Shown: one piece after another, positions 7,848 through 18,008 of the stretch
Layout of the letters: every line of letters begins with the position of its first letter
Numbering within the stretch: the stretch's first letter is position 1
DNA from: Bacteroidetes bacterium HGW-Bacteroidetes-2
GTDB taxonomy: Bacteria; Bacteroidota; Bacteroidia; Flavobacteriales; Flavobacteriaceae
Direction: 5' to 3'
Assembly (NCBI GenBank): GCA_002842575.1
Contig: PHDJ01000014.1
Span: 1-60,130, forward strand
Length of the DNA stretch: 60,130 nucleotides
Notes under the pieces: model-generated
Databases searched by the model: none
What the model was told of the DNA's origin: nothing
The model's input: the letters and a program-made list of their open reading frames with translations, nothing else
Translations under genes and position numbers: made by a program

Positions 7848-10520
7848 TTATTCTAACTCTAACGTAATTTGTCCATTTAAATCTTTTGTACTTTCATCGT
7901 CCTTTTTAGGTTCTAAAGCGTTTGTTTTTATGGATATAGGGTCTATATTAGGTGAAGTAACATCTATTGCGTCCACTACTTCTATTTGTTCAGTATCTAC
8001 TTCTTCTGGCTCTTCAAAAGCAAGAGGCTCTAATAGGTTGATTTGTTTTATCTTCTCTTTGGTCAACTGATTGCCTTGAGCGCCGATGCCTTTTATTGAA
8101 ATAAACTCTTCTAAATTTAATATTTGACTCTCTTTTGGGTCTTTTCCTTTTTGTTTATTATACAATAACTCTACTACTGGCTTATAATCGGTAGAAACAA
8201 GCTCAACATAAGATTTTTCATGTTCTGTAATAAAAAATTCTTCTTTATCTTCATTCTCTATCAAAAACCGTTTTACATAAAACATTTCTTTTTCTCCTTC
8301 CCAATAAATAACAGAAATGGGTTTTTTAGGTTTCCATTTTTCTAACACGACCATATCTTCATCAAAATGAAGGGATACGTCTGGTAAAATTGTTTTTAAC
8401 TTTCCAGATTGATTAATAATTAATAACCGGTCTTCTTTTTTAAACTCGCCAAGGTATTCTCCTCGATTGTCTAGATTGAGTCGTTGCACGGAGTCATCAA
8501 ACCAAATTTTACGTGGTTTTAATGTGGAAAGCCCTTTTTCTTTTAATTCAACGCGTTTTATGGGGTATTTGGTAACAATATTTCCTTTAGAATTTCGGTT
8601 TTTTACCAGTATATCTGCAAAATCTAAATCAAATTTTAGTTTTTTAATACTTCCGCTTTGACGTAATAAAATATGAACGATTTCTGCTTCTCCATTTGGG
8701 TTTGCTGTAAAATAAAGTATTTTTGACGCTTTATTGTTTTGTGTTAAATCATATTCCTTGTCGCGTGTAACTCCTGTAACCGCAAATCGTTTTACATAGG
8801 AAGCTCCTTTTATACCGTCTTTGTAAATTATATTATAAATGGTGCGTTTGTCTTTTTTCTTAAAAACGGCAACATGAATGATGTTTTTCCCTACAAAGGT
8901 TTTTGCATCTACTTTGGTAATCATCATTTTTCCGTCTTCGGTAAAAACAATTATATCATCTATATCGCTGCATTCTGCTATATATTCATCCTTTTTTAAA
9001 GCCGTACCAACAAAACCCTCTTCTCTGTTAACATAAAGTTTGGTGTTTCTTATTACTACTTTTGTAGCTTCAATATCGTCAAATATTTTTAGTTCGGTTT
9101 TTCGTTCTTTGCCTTCGCCATAGTCTTTGCGCAATCGTTTAAAAAAATCAATGGCATAGGTTATTAGGTTTGCCAAATGATTTTTAATGATTGCTATCTG
9201 ATCTTCTAATAATTCAATTTTTTGCTGTGCCTTATCAATATCAAATTTTGAAATTCGTTTAATTCTAATCTCGGTCAGCCTTTCGATATCTTCTGTAGTT
9301 ATGGCTCGTTTTAAATGTGCTATATGTGGTTTTAAACCTGTATCAATAGCGGTAATTACGCCTTCCCAAGTTTCTTCTTCCTCGATATCCCGATAAATTC
9401 TTTTTTCTATAAAAATCCGTTCCAAAGAGGCAAAATGCCATTGCTCTTCGATTTCGTCCAACTGAATTTGTAATTCTGCCTGTAGTAGCAGCACAGTCCT
9501 ATCTGTTGATCGTCGCAACATTTCAGATACTCCTACAAAAAATGGTTTGTTATCTTCTATAACACAGCCTAAGGGTGAAATAGAGGTTTCACAAGCTGTG
9601 AAAGCATACAAGGCATCAATGGTTTTATCTGGCGAAATTCCAGATGGCAAATGTATTTGAATTTCTACTTCGGCGGCGGTGTTGTCTTCTATCTTTTTTA
9701 TTTTAATCTTGCCCGATTCATTGGCTTTGATAATAGATTCAATTAAGGTAGAGGTATTTGTGCCGAATGGAATTTCAGTAATGAGGAGAGTCGTTTTATC
9801 TTCTTGATGAATTCGAGCACGACTGCGCACCTTTCCTCCTCGTAATCCATCATTATAGCTAGTTATATCGGCAATACCTCCTGTAGGAAAATCAGGATAA
9901 ATATTGAATTTTTTTCCTTGTAAATGTTTGATAGATGCCTCAATGAGTTCATTAAAATTATGGGGAAGTATTTTAGTTGAAAGTCCTACCGCTATTCCTT
10001 CTGCTCCTTGTGCCAAAAGCATTGGAAACTTTACTGGCAGGTTGATGGGTTCTTTTCTTCTGCCGTCATAGGATTGTTGCCATTGGGTTATTTTTGCATT
10101 ATATACAACATCCAATGCAAATTTTGAAAGACGGGCTTCTATGTATCTAGATGCTGCTGCTCTATCACCAGTTAAGATGTTTCCCCAGTTTCCTTGGGTG
10201 TCTATAAGTAAGTCTTTTTGCCCTATTTGCACCATAGCATCTGCAATACTAGCATCGCCATGTGGGTGGTATTGCATCGTATGCCCTACAATGTTTGCTA
10301 CTTTGTTGTACCTGCCATCATCTAAATCTTTTAAGGAGTGCATAATTCTTCGTTGCACTGGCTTAAAACCATCCTCTATAGCTGGCACTGCGCGTTCTAA
10401 AATCACATAAGAAGCATAATCCAAAAACCAGTCTTTGTACATCCCGGTTACCTTGGTTATGGTGTCTTGTTTGTTTTCTTCGGAAGTATTTGAATCTAAC
10501 GGCCCTTCTGCTTCAATCAT
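7848..10520 (-). CDS. parC: DNA topoisomerase IV subunit A
   Basis: An 890-residue type IIA topoisomerase breakage-reunion subunit, which separates daughter chromosomes with ParE. The catalytic Tyr is residue 126 (AAASRYIEARL). The region matching the quinolone pocket is YHPHGDASIADAM (about 84-96). The coiled coil and C-terminal DNA-wrapping region follow, and the last 70 residues are an acidic tail. It lies 38 bp downstream of parE on the same strand, as an operon. It is clearly distinct from GyrA at 27,008 in the active-site neighbourhood and in the C-terminal repeats. Confidence 0.95.
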   Translation of the reverse strand: MIEAEGPLDSNTSEENKQDTITKVTGMYKDWFLDYASYVILERAVPAIEDGFKPVQRRIMHSLKDLDDGRYNKVANIVGHTMQYHPHGDASIADAMVQIGQKDLLIDTQGNWGNILTGDRAAASRYIEARLSKFALDVVYNAKITQWQQSYDGRRKEPINLPVKFPMLLAQGAEGIAVGLSTKILPHNFNELIEASIKHLQGKKFNIYPDFPTGGIADITSYNDGLRGGKVRSRARIHQEDKTTLLITEIPFGTNTSTLIESIIKANESGKIKIKKIEDNTAAEVEIQIHLPSGISPDKTIDALYAFTACETSISPLGCVIEDNKPFFVGVSEMLRRSTDRTVLLLQAELQIQLDEIEEQWHFASLERIFIEKRIYRDIEEEETWEGVITAIDTGLKPHIAHLKRAITTEDIERLTEIRIKRISKFDIDKAQQKIELLEDQIAIIKNHLANLITYAIDFFKRLRKDYGEGKERKTELKIFDDIEATKVVIRNTKLYVNREEGFVGTALKKDEYIAECSDIDDIIVFTEDGKMMITKVDAKTFVGKNIIHVAVFKKKDKRTIYNIIYKDGIKGASYVKRFAVTGVTRDKEYDLTQNNKASKILYFTANPNGEAEIVHILLRQSGSIKKLKFDLDFADILVKNRNSKGNIVTKYPIKRVELKEKGLSTLKPRKIWFDDSVQRLNLDNRGEYLGEFKKEDRLLIINQSGKLKTILPDVSLHFDEDMVVLEKWKPKKPISVIYWEGEKEMFYVKRFLIENEDKEEFFITEHEKSYVELVSTDYKPVVELLYNKQKGKDPKESQILNLEEFISIKGIGAQGNQLTKEKIKQINLLEPLAFEEPEEVDTEQIEVVDAIDVTSPNIDPISIKTNALEPKKDDESTKDLNGQITLELE

Positions 10521-10558
10521 TTACCGTATATTATTTTTTATTGATTACTGTTTTATTT

Positions 10559-12412
10559 TTATGCGATTACTTTGTCTAATTCTACTTTCAGATTATTAAT
10601 GATAAACTCTTGCCTGTCTGGGGTATTTTTTCCCATATAGAAGGAAAGCATTTCTTCAATTGAAGTGGCTTTATCAAGCATTACTGGATCTAATCGTATG
10701 TCTGGTCCTATAAAATGCTTAAACTCATCTGGCGAAATTTCACCTAGTCCTTTAAATCGAGTAATTTCTGGTTTTGGTTTTAGTTTTTCAACGGCTGCAG
10801 CACGTTCTTCTTCTGAATAGCAATAAAGGGTTTCTTTTTTATTTCGAACACGAAACAATGGGGTTTGTAAAATATACAAATGCCCTTCTTTTATAACTTC
10901 TGGAAAAAATTGTAAAAAGAAAGTAATCAATAGCAATCGGATATGCATACCATCTACATCGGCATCGGTTGCTATTACAATGTTATTGTATCGTAAATCT
11001 TCTAAGCTTTCTTCTATATTTAATGCTGACTGCAACAGGTTAAATTCTTCATTTTCATACACAATTTTTTTTGTTAGTCCATAGCTATTTAAGGGTTTGC
11101 CTTTTAAACTAAAAACCGCTTGGGTGCTAACGTCTCTGCTTTTTGTGATGGATCCACTCGCAGAATCTCCCTCGGTAATAAATAAAGTACTTTCTAACGA
11201 TTTTTCATTTTTACTGTCTTGAAAATGTACGCGGCAATCTCGTAGTTTTTTGTTGTGCAAATTTGCCTTCTTTGCACGATCTTTTGCCAGCTTCCTAATT
11301 CCAGAAAGTTCTTTTCGCTCTCTTTCGGCCTGCATTATTTTGCGTTGTAACTTCTCTGCCGTTTCTGGGTTTTTATGTAAGTAATTGTCTAAGTGTTTTT
11401 TAAGAAAATCATTTATAAACGTTCGCACTGTAGGCAAATCACCTCCCATATCGGTAGATCCTAATTTGGTTTTGGTCTGGCTTTCAAATACGGGCTCCAT
11501 TACCTTGATGCTTATGGCAGAAACGATAGATTTTCGTATGTCGCTCGATTCGTAATTTTTACCGTAATATTCTCGTATGGTTTTTACAAGTGACTCCCGA
11601 AAAGCGGCTAAATGGGTTCCGCCTTGTGTGGTGTTTTGACCATTTACAAAGGAGTGGTATTCCTCGCTATATTGGGTTTTACTATGGGTAATAGCAACTT
11701 CTATATCTTCCCCTTTTAAATGAATAATGGGATACAAAATATCGTCTTTATGGATATTATCTTCTAATAAATCCTTTAGTCCGTTTTCAGAAATATACTT
11801 TTCACCATTAAAATCAATAGTGAGCCCGGTATTGAGATAGACATAGTTTTTCAACATCTTGGCTACATACTCTGTTCGGTAACGATAATTCTTAAAAATA
11901 GTTTCGTCTGGAATAAAAATTACTTTTGTGCCTTTTCGTTTGGTGGATGCTTCGGGCGTTGGGTCTGCTGTTAAACTTCCTTGACTAAACTCGGCATACT
12001 TAAGCAGGTTATCGCGTACCGATTCTACTCTAAAAAAAGAAGAAAGTGCATTTACAGCCTTGGTTCCTACTCCATTCAATCCAACCGATTTTTTAAAGGC
12101 GCGCGAATCGTATTTTCCTCCGGTATTCATTTTAGAAACTACATCTACTACTTTTCCTAAGGGAATTCCACGCCCAAAATCGCGTACTTTTACTTCTTTG
12201 TCTTTAATGCGTATCTCAATGGTTTTGCCTGCTCCCATTACATATTCATCAATGGAGTTGTCTAAAACTTCTTTTAAAAGTATATAAATACCATCGTCGG
12301 GTGATGAACCGTCGCCTAACTTTCCAATGTACATTCCAGGACGCATCCGGATGTGTTCTTTCCAGTCTAGCGAGCGTATATTGTCTTCTGTATATTGGGT
12401 TTCGTTTGTCAT
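10559..12412 (-). CDS. parE: DNA topoisomerase IV subunit B
   Basis: A 617-residue ATPase subunit of topoisomerase IV. GHKL ATPase motifs are visible: [13 protein letters not shown] (Mg-binding Asn), DFGRGIPLG and [14 protein letters not shown]. The TOPRIM domain has [12 protein letters not shown] and [10 protein letters not shown]. The C-terminal tail includes [13 protein letters not shown]. The frame is open to 12469, but the ATG at 12412 opens the conserved N-terminus; the 19 residues before it are hydrophobic and not family-like. First gene of the parE-parC pair. Confidence 0.95.
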   Translation of the reverse strand: MTNETQYTEDNIRSLDWKEHIRMRPGMYIGKLGDGSSPDDGIYILLKEVLDNSIDEYVMGAGKTIEIRIKDKEVKVRDFGRGIPLGKVVDVVSKMNTGGKYDSRAFKKSVGLNGVGTKAVNALSSFFRVESVRDNLLKYAEFSQGSLTADPTPEASTKRKGTKVIFIPDETIFKNYRYRTEYVAKMLKNYVYLNTGLTIDFNGEKYISENGLKDLLEDNIHKDDILYPIIHLKGEDIEVAITHSKTQYSEEYHSFVNGQNTTQGGTHLAAFRESLVKTIREYYGKNYESSDIRKSIVSAISIKVMEPVFESQTKTKLGSTDMGGDLPTVRTFINDFLKKHLDNYLHKNPETAEKLQRKIMQAERERKELSGIRKLAKDRAKKANLHNKKLRDCRVHFQDSKNEKSLESTLFITEGDSASGSITKSRDVSTQAVFSLKGKPLNSYGLTKKIVYENEEFNLLQSALNIEESLEDLRYNNIVIATDADVDGMHIRLLLITFFLQFFPEVIKEGHLYILQTPLFRVRNKKETLYCYSEEERAAAVEKLKPKPEITRFKGLGEISPDEFKHFIGPDIRLDPVMLDKATSIEEMLSFYMGKNTPDRQEFIINNLKVELDKVIA

Positions 12413-12466
12413 TTCCTGTTTTTGGATAGCCGTGCTAATATAGCATAACAGTACAAAAATTAAAAC

Positions 12467-12474
12467 CAAAATTA
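12467..12474 (-). promoter_or_regulatory. -7 element candidate for parE-parC
   Basis: Reads TAATTTTG on the minus strand, matching TANNTTTG, 54 bp before the chosen parE start. A TTG (minus) at 12489-12491 is 14 bp away, shorter than usual. It lies upstream of the ATG at 12412 but overlaps the longer start, which supports the shorter protein. Confidence 0.4.
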
Positions 12475-12677
12475 TGGAAAGTAATTAACAATAAAAAACG
12501 GTTTTTTGTTAAGAAAATAAATGGATTTTTACCCTTTTTTGTGTTTTGTAATGCGCAGGGTTTAAATAGTGTTCCTATTTATAAAATCTTTATCAAAACA
12601 TTACTATTTTAAAAACAAGGGGTGTTTTATTTTTAAGTAACTTTATTCTATATTTTAATTTTAAAAACCAATTACTC

Positions 12678-13127
12678 ATGAAAATAGTACTTTTTATAAC
12701 CCTTGCACTTGCTTTTTTATGGAGCTGTGACAACAAGAAAAAAACAGAAATGGATCCAGGTGCGGTTAATTTGGACATGCATGAAATGAAGAATATAGAC
12801 AACCATACCTCACAAAATTCCTTAGATTGGGCAGGTACGTATTCCGGAATTCTTCCTTGTGCAGATTGTGAAGGAATGGAAACCCTGTTAAAATTAGAAA
12901 GTGATGTGTATGTGCTTAAAACAAAACAGATAGGCAAAGACAATGCTTACTTGGAACAAACCGGAAATTTAACTTGGTCTGATGATGGCAAAATGGTGAT
13001 TCTAGGTGGTAAAGAAATAGGCCCTTTTATGTATATGGTTGAGGAAAACAGACTAATCCAATTGGACTTAAATGGCAAAAAAATTATTGGCGATTTGGCC
13101 GATAAATATGTTTTAAAAAAACAATAG
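12678..13127 (+). CDS. NlpE-like lipoprotein
   Basis: A 149-residue lipoprotein with the NlpE N-terminal domain. The signal ends at a lipobox with Cys17 (LAFLWSC). The domain signature WAGTYSGILPCADCEG carries the CxxC pair (Cys61, Cys64) typical of NlpE, and the rest is a small beta barrel. E. coli NlpE senses surface contact and copper and activates Cpx; whether that applies here is unknown. It is a single gene between divergent parE and convergent ychF. Confidence 0.85.
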   Translation: MKIVLFITLALAFLWSCDNKKKTEMDPGAVNLDMHEMKNIDNHTSQNSLDWAGTYSGILPCADCEGMETLLKLESDVYVLKTKQIGKDNAYLEQTGNLTWSDDGKMVILGGKEIGPFMYMVEENRLIQLDLNGKKIIGDLADKYVLKKQ

Positions 13128-13141
13128 AATAAACATAATGT

Positions 13142-13179
13142 GCATAAAAAAACTCGTTTTATGGAATTATGCGTTTTTT
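13142..13179 (+). terminator. hairpin terminator after the NlpE-like gene
   Basis: GCATAA (13142-13147) pairs with TTATGC (13167-13172), followed by a T-rich run. It lies just past the stop of the NlpE-like gene and between convergent genes, so it may work in both directions. Confidence 0.45.
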
Positions 13180-13197
13180 TATGAACATTTTTTGTAT

Positions 13198-14292
13198 TTA
13201 CAAATTAAACCTAAAATGCATGATATCACCATCTTTAACGATGTATTCCTTTCCTTCTACGCGCATTTTTCCGGCTTCTTTTACTTTGGCTTCGCTTCCA
13301 AAAGAAACAAAATCTTCATACGCAATAACTTCGGCACGAATAAATCCTTTTTCAAAATCAGAGTGTATCACTCCAGCTGCTTGAGGCGCTAATGCTCCTA
13401 TCGGAATTGTCCATGCTCGCACTTCTTTTACTCCAGCAGTAAAATAGGTTTGTAAGTTCAATAATTTGTATGCGGAACGAATCATTTTAGCCGAACCTGG
13501 CTCATCTAACCCTAGGTCTTCTAAAAATAATTGACGTTCTTCATAGCTTTCTAATTCGGTAATGTCTGCTTCAATGCCAACGGCAAGTACAATAACTTCG
13601 GCATTTTCATCTTTTACGGCCTCTTTTACTTTATCTACATAAGCATTTCCATTTACGGCACCTTCTTCATCTACGTTGCACACATAAAGCACCGGTTTAT
13701 CAGTAATAAATTGAAGTGGGGCTATAAACTCTTCTCTTTCACTTTCTGACAGGTCGATGGCACGAATGGATATTCCTGCTTCTAATCCGGCTTTCACTTT
13801 CAACAAAGCGGTTTCTTCTTTTTGTGCTTCTTTGTTTCCGGTTTTGGCAGCGCGTTTTACCTTTTCTAATTTCTTATCGGTGGTTTCTAAATCTTTTAAC
13901 TGCAATTCCATGTCGATCGTTTCTTTATCGCGAATCGGGTTTATAGAACCATCTACATGCACAATATTGTCGTTGTCAAAACAACGTAACACATGAAGTA
14001 TCGCATCGGTTTCACGAATGTTTCCTAAAAATTGATTGCCTAATCCCTCTCCTTTACTTGCTCCTTTTACGAGTCCTGCAATATCTACTATCTCCACAGA
14101 AGCGGGTAAAACTCGCTCTGGATTGACTAAAGTTTCTAATTTTTGCAGTCTTGTATCTGGCACATTTACTACGCCTATATTAGGCTCAATAGTGCAAAAT
14201 GGAAAGTTTGCGCTTTGTGCTTTGGCATTAGACAAACAATTAAAAAGTGTGGATTTACCAACATTAGGAAGTCCTACGATACCTGCTTTCAT
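13198..14292 (-). CDS. ychF: redox-regulated ATPase YchF
   Basis: A 364-residue Obg-family P-loop protein (YchF/OLA1) that binds ribosomes and prefers ATP. The G1 loop GLPNVGKST lies at 5-13. The G3 region is [20 protein letters not shown], and a C-terminal TGS domain ends at [11 protein letters not shown]. The frame is open to 14322, but the ATG at 14292 gives [10 protein letters not shown], the conserved start. A good promoter lies 28 bp upstream. Confidence 0.95.
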   Translation of the reverse strand: MKAGIVGLPNVGKSTLFNCLSNAKAQSANFPFCTIEPNIGVVNVPDTRLQKLETLVNPERVLPASVEIVDIAGLVKGASKGEGLGNQFLGNIRETDAILHVLRCFDNDNIVHVDGSINPIRDKETIDMELQLKDLETTDKKLEKVKRAAKTGNKEAQKEETALLKVKAGLEAGISIRAIDLSESEREEFIAPLQFITDKPVLYVCNVDEEGAVNGNAYVDKVKEAVKDENAEVIVLAVGIEADITELESYEERQLFLEDLGLDEPGSAKMIRSAYKLLNLQTYFTAGVKEVRAWTIPIGALAPQAAGVIHSDFEKGFIRAEVIAYEDFVSFGSEAKVKEAGKMRVEGKEYIVKDGDIMHFRFNL

Positions 14293-14319
14293 TTCTGTTT
14301 TTTTATTTTCTTGAGCCGG

Positions 14320-14353
14320 CAAAGATACGTGTTACATCTAAATTTATACGCAA
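14320..14353 (-). promoter_or_regulatory. ychF promoter
   Basis: On the minus strand, TTG (14351-14353), 23 bp, then TATCTTTG (14320-14327): both flavobacterial elements at accepted spacing. It would start transcription about 20 bp before the ychF ATG at 14292, which supports that start. Confidence 0.55.
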
Positions 14354-14478
14354 AACTTAGGCGGTATTTTTACCAAATATCCTTATTCGTTTATTATATT
14401 TTTTGTGCTAAAATTCTATAAAAAATATAATGTAAAAAATCAAATCAAAATCACACAAATAGGACTCCTCTTTTCTGC

Positions 14479-14486
14479 TATCTTTG
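14479..14486 (+). promoter_or_regulatory. -7 element candidate for the dus gene
   Basis: TATCTTTG is an exact TANNTTTG match 16 bp before the ATG. No TTG is present at the usual distance. Confidence 0.4.
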
Positions 14487-14502
14487 CCACAAGTGAATCC
14501 CA

Positions 14503-15450
14503 ATGAGCTTTAAACTTCTTTCTTCTCCTTTGCAGGGTCTTACCGATTTTCGGTTTCGCAATGCCTTTCACCATTACTTTGGTGGCATTGATACTTTTTA
14601 TTCGCCTTACATTCGTTTAGACGGAAAAATGGTGGTTAAGGCTTCCTATGAACGAGATATTTTGCCGGAAAATAATACCACGCCAGAGTTAATTCCGCAG
14701 ATTATTACTAATGATGCTGAAGAGTTTTTGTTTGTGGCAAAATTTGTGCAACAATTGGGATACAAAGAACTCAACTGGAATCTAGGTTGCCCATATCCAA
14801 TGGTTACAAAGCGCGGCATGGGTTCGGGATTAATTTGCAATCCCACTAAAATCGATCATATTCTTGAAAGAGCGCATGCAGAAACAAACATTCTGGTATC
14901 TATGAAAATGCGAATGGGCTATGAAAATAGCAGCGAAATTCTAGACACCTTCCCTATTTTAGATAAATATCCTCTAAAAAATATTGCCATTCATGCCCGC
15001 ATTGGAAAACAACTTTATAAAGGTGGTGTGGACCTCGATGCATTTCAACGATGCATAGAGCATACAAAACATACACTTTATTACAATGGTGACATTACTT
15101 CCTTAGCAGGTTTTAAAAAATTGCAGGAGCGTTTCCCCGCCATAAATCATTGGATGATTGGAAGATGTCTAATTTCCAATCCATTTCTGCCGGGCATGAT
15201 AAGAATGAAATCTGACACCTATCCTGATAACCGATGGGAAATTTTTCGAGAGTTTCACGACACCATCTACAAACAGTATGATGACGCATTATCAGGACCA
15301 ACTCCAATAAAAATGAAAATGCAAACCTTTTGGGGATATTTTTCTACCTCTTTTGCAGATCCGCAAAAAACCTTGAAAAAAATTAAAAAAGCTAACAATG
15401 CAATAGCTTATAAACAAGCGGTTCAAGAAATTTTAAACAACGAACAATAA
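14503..15450 (+). CDS. tRNA-dihydrouridine synthase
   Basis: A 315-residue FMN enzyme that reduces uridines in tRNA D-loops. The FMN-barrel start SSPLQGLTDFRFRNAF is typical of the DusC-like branch. The catalytic cysteine is Cys96 in NLGCPYPMVTKRGMGSG, and the phosphate-binding segment is WMIGRCLISNPFL. Which uridine it modifies cannot be read from sequence alone. The next gene on the same strand begins 36 bp later, but with its own -7 element. Confidence 0.9.
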   Translation: MSFKLLSSPLQGLTDFRFRNAFHHYFGGIDTFYSPYIRLDGKMVVKASYERDILPENNTTPELIPQIITNDAEEFLFVAKFVQQLGYKELNWNLGCPYPMVTKRGMGSGLICNPTKIDHILERAHAETNILVSMKMRMGYENSSEILDTFPILDKYPLKNIAIHARIGKQLYKGGVDLDAFQRCIEHTKHTLYYNGDITSLAGFKKLQERFPAINHWMIGRCLISNPFLPGMIRMKSDTYPDNRWEIFREFHDTIYKQYDDALSGPTPIKMKMQTFWGYFSTSFADPQKTLKKIKKANNAIAYKQAVQEILNNEQ

Positions 15451-15452
15451 AC

Positions 15453-15460
15453 TATCTTTG
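15453..15460 (+). promoter_or_regulatory. -7 element candidate for the radical SAM gene
   Basis: TATCTTTG, an exact TANNTTTG match, begins 3 bp after the dus stop codon and 34 bp before the TTG start of the radical SAM gene. Confidence 0.4.
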
Positions 15461-15486
15461 TAATCCATTAATTTTTTGCAGCCAAT

Positions 15487-17688
15487 TTGAAAGACATTTT
15501 ACTCCTAACGCCGCCTTTTACACAACTGAATACGCCCTATCCTGCAACAGCTTATTTAAAAGGCTTTTTAAATACGAAAGGTATTTCTTCCTTTCAAATG
15601 GATTTAGGAATAGAAGTTATTCTGGAACTTTTTTCCAAAAAAAACCTGCGACAATTATTTGATATTGCTTTAATAAACGATACCATAGTAACGGAAAATG
15701 TGAAACGTATTTATGCATTAAGGGAGCAATATCTAAAGCCCTTAGAGGAAGTAATTCGGTTTCTACAAGGTAAAAATCCCACTTTTGCAAGGCAGATTTG
15801 CACTGAAAATTTTCTTCCACGTGCTTCCCGTTTTGAGCAACTGGACGATATGGACTGGGCTTTTGGCTCTATGGGAATGCAAGATAAAGCAAAACACATC
15901 GCTACCTTATACCTCGAGGATTTGTCAGATTTTATTGTGGAATGTATCGACGAAAATTTTGGCTTTAGCCGCTATGCGGAGCGATTAGGGCGAAGCGCAA
16001 ATTCCTTTGATGAAATGTACAAACAGCTACAGCAAAACATCACCTTTATCGATGCCATAACGCTAACTATTTTAAAAAAAAGAATGGCATCGGTGCAGCC
16101 TAAATTGGTTTGTATTTCTGTACCCTTTCCAGGTAACTTATACAGCGCTTTTAGATGCGCTCAATTTCTTAAAAGCTCCTATCCAGAAATTAAAATAGCC
16201 ATGGGGGGCGGATTTCCAAATACCGAACTGCGATCGGTTTCTGACCCTAGGGTTTTTGAATTTTTTGATTTCATTACCCTAGATGATGGCGAGTTGCCTA
16301 TAGAATTACTACGTTTACATGTGCTTAATCCTACTTCTAAAAACCCAGAGTATAAAAAGCTAAAAAGAACTTTTTTACTAGAAAACGGTGCAGTAACCTT
16401 TAATAATACCTCAACAAAATCAGACTATAAACAAGCTGAGGTTGGCACTCCTGATTATTCTGATTTGTTTCTTACAAAGTATATTTCTGTCATCGAGATT
16501 GCAAACCCTATGCACAGTTTGTGGAGTGACGGTCGTTGGAACAAACTTACCATGGCTCACGGTTGTTATTGGGGAAAATGCACTTTTTGTGATATTTCAT
16601 TAGATTATATAAAATTATACCAGCCTATAGCCGCAAAATTACTGGTGGACCGCATGCAGCAGCTCATAGAACAAGCTGGCGAAAACGGCTTTCATTTTGT
16701 AGATGAAGCTGCTCCTCCGGCATTGATGAAAGCATTGGCAATTGAAATTTTAAAACGAAAAATAACCGTAACTTGGTGGGCAAATATTCGTTTTGAAAAA
16801 AGTTTTACCCGCGATCTTTGTGTTTTACTGAACGCTTCCGGCTGCATAGCAATTTCAGGAGGATTGGAAGTGGCTTCGGATAGATTGCTTAAATTAATTG
16901 AAAAAGGCGTTACCGTGGAGCAAGTAGCGCAAGTAACTCGCAATTTAACCCAAGCAAATATTATGGTGCATTCCTATTTAATGTATGGGTATCCTACACA
17001 AACGGTACAAGAAACTGTGGACAGCCTAGAAATGGTACGCCAACTTTTTGAAGCAGGGGTCTTACAATCTGGTTTTTGGCATCAGTTTGCTCTTACGGCA
17101 CATAGCCCCATTGGTTTAAATCCAAAAGAGTATGGTATCACTCCTCTTCTTAAACCAATTACCTTTGCAAATAACGATATCCATTTTACCGATAAAACAG
17201 GAATTAACCACGCTAAATATAGCTATGGACTAGAAAAATCACTCTTTAACTATATGCACGGCATTGGGTTTAACTATGCACTACAACAGTGGTTTGATTT
17301 TAAAATTCCAAAAACACAAATTGCTGCAGGTTTAATTCAAGACTATATAAAGCAAATACCCAGCTTTGATATTAAACCAATGGCAAAAGTTTTGTGGTTG
17401 GGCGGCATGCCTACTACAGAAGCTCAACAAAAAACCAAAAGAGGGGTTACACGGCAGCAGCTTCAATTACATTTTCACGATAATACAAAAAGTTTCTGCA
17501 TTACCCTAGAAAAAGACACCGGCGATTGGTGGCTGAAAATGCTAGAAAAGCTAGGACCACATCAAGAAAAACACCTTACCGTTGCCCAACTAAAAACCAA
17601 CTTTGAAACCCATCTGCAAGACTTTGAATTGTTTTGGTTTTCAAAACCAATCACTCTTTTAAAACAACACGGATTGCTGGTTTTATAA
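15487..17688 (+). CDS. B12-binding-type radical SAM enzyme
   Basis: A 733-residue protein with an N-terminal cobalamin-binding-like region (about 1-290, with LVCISVPFPGN and KIAMGGGFPN), then a radical SAM core. The 4Fe-4S cysteines are Cys360, Cys365 and Cys368 in HGCYWGKCTFCD, a CX4CX2C spacing rather than the usual CX3CX2C; this variant occurs in related B12-type enzymes. The start codon is TTG: no ATG precedes the conserved opening MKDILLLTPPFTQLN, and the next Met is at 38. The C-terminal 150 residues match no domain I know. The substrate is unknown; a downstream hairpin ends the transcript. Confidence 0.85.
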   Translation: MKDILLLTPPFTQLNTPYPATAYLKGFLNTKGISSFQMDLGIEVILELFSKKNLRQLFDIALINDTIVTENVKRIYALREQYLKPLEEVIRFLQGKNPTFARQICTENFLPRASRFEQLDDMDWAFGSMGMQDKAKHIATLYLEDLSDFIVECIDENFGFSRYAERLGRSANSFDEMYKQLQQNITFIDAITLTILKKRMASVQPKLVCISVPFPGNLYSAFRCAQFLKSSYPEIKIAMGGGFPNTELRSVSDPRVFEFFDFITLDDGELPIELLRLHVLNPTSKNPEYKKLKRTFLLENGAVTFNNTSTKSDYKQAEVGTPDYSDLFLTKYISVIEIANPMHSLWSDGRWNKLTMAHGCYWGKCTFCDISLDYIKLYQPIAAKLLVDRMQQLIEQAGENGFHFVDEAAPPALMKALAIEILKRKITVTWWANIRFEKSFTRDLCVLLNASGCIAISGGLEVASDRLLKLIEKGVTVEQVAQVTRNLTQANIMVHSYLMYGYPTQTVQETVDSLEMVRQLFEAGVLQSGFWHQFALTAHSPIGLNPKEYGITPLLKPITFANNDIHFTDKTGINHAKYSYGLEKSLFNYMHGIGFNYALQQWFDFKIPKTQIAAGLIQDYIKQIPSFDIKPMAKVLWLGGMPTTEAQQKTKRGVTRQQLQLHFHDNTKSFCITLEKDTGDWWLKMLEKLGPHQEKHLTVAQLKTNFETHLQDFELFWFSKPITLLKQHGLLVL

Positions 17689-17742
17689 AAACACCACAGC
17701 CATAAAAACCCAAATATTACACATTCACAACCCCATAGAATT

Positions 17743-17792
17743 AAAAAAATGCCTCAATCTTGCTGTATCAAGGCAAAAAAGAGGCGTTTTTT
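17743..17792 (+). terminator. terminator after the radical SAM gene
   Basis: An A-rich tract with TGCCTC (17750-17755) pairs with GAGGCG (17781-17786) followed by six T, giving about 12 bp of stem counting the A:T pairs, with a smaller CTTG/CAAG stem in the loop. Nearest upstream gene ends 55 bp before. Confidence 0.65.
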
Positions 17793-17843
17793 ATGCACGA
17801 CATTCGTTACTATTTTCTTGACTATCAGAAGGCAACACACCAA

Positions 17844-17937
17844 TTAATATCGTGTTTTCTAATCTTTAATCAAACCACAACTGGCATTACGAGTACATTT
17901 CATTCAGATTTAATATCGTGTTTTCTAATCTTTAATC
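17844..17937. repeat. two exact 28-bp repeats spaced 66 bp apart
   Basis: The same 28-bp sequence, opening TTAATATCGTG and closing CTAATCTTTAATC, occurs at 17844-17871 and 17910-17937, separated by 38 bp of unrelated sequence. The 66-bp period equals a 36-nt repeat plus a 30-nt spacer as in some CRISPR arrays, but there are only two copies and no cas genes. It lies in non-coding DNA before a strong terminator. Confidence 0.7.
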
Positions 17938-17980
17938 TTATCCCAATCATCTGCCATATGCGGAGTAGGTAAAAACCTTT

Positions 17981-18008
17981 AGTCCTGCTTCGGTGGGACT
18001 TTTTTTTG
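17981..18008 (+). terminator. strong terminator with a UUCG tetraloop
   Basis: AGTCCTGC-TTCG-GTGGGACT folds into an 8-bp stem (two G:U pairs) capped by the stable C(UUCG)G loop, followed by eight T. No gene ends just upstream: the radical SAM gene already has its own terminator 190 bp before. It therefore probably ends a small non-coding transcript from 17,800-17,980. Confidence 0.7.

Noticed and set aside
13138-13392. Two overlapping plus-strand frames at the end of ychF
   Set aside because: They overlap the conserved C-terminal TGS domain of ychF on the other strand and show no family features.
17844-17937. CRISPR array
   Set aside because: Only two repeat copies, the exact match is 28 bp, and no cas genes are in the window. 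Kept as a repeat only.
17760-17972. 70-residue plus-strand frame
   Set aside because: It spans a terminator and both 28-bp repeats, so its repeated SCFLIFN residues only reflect the DNA repeat. Its start lies in the loop of the hairpin.
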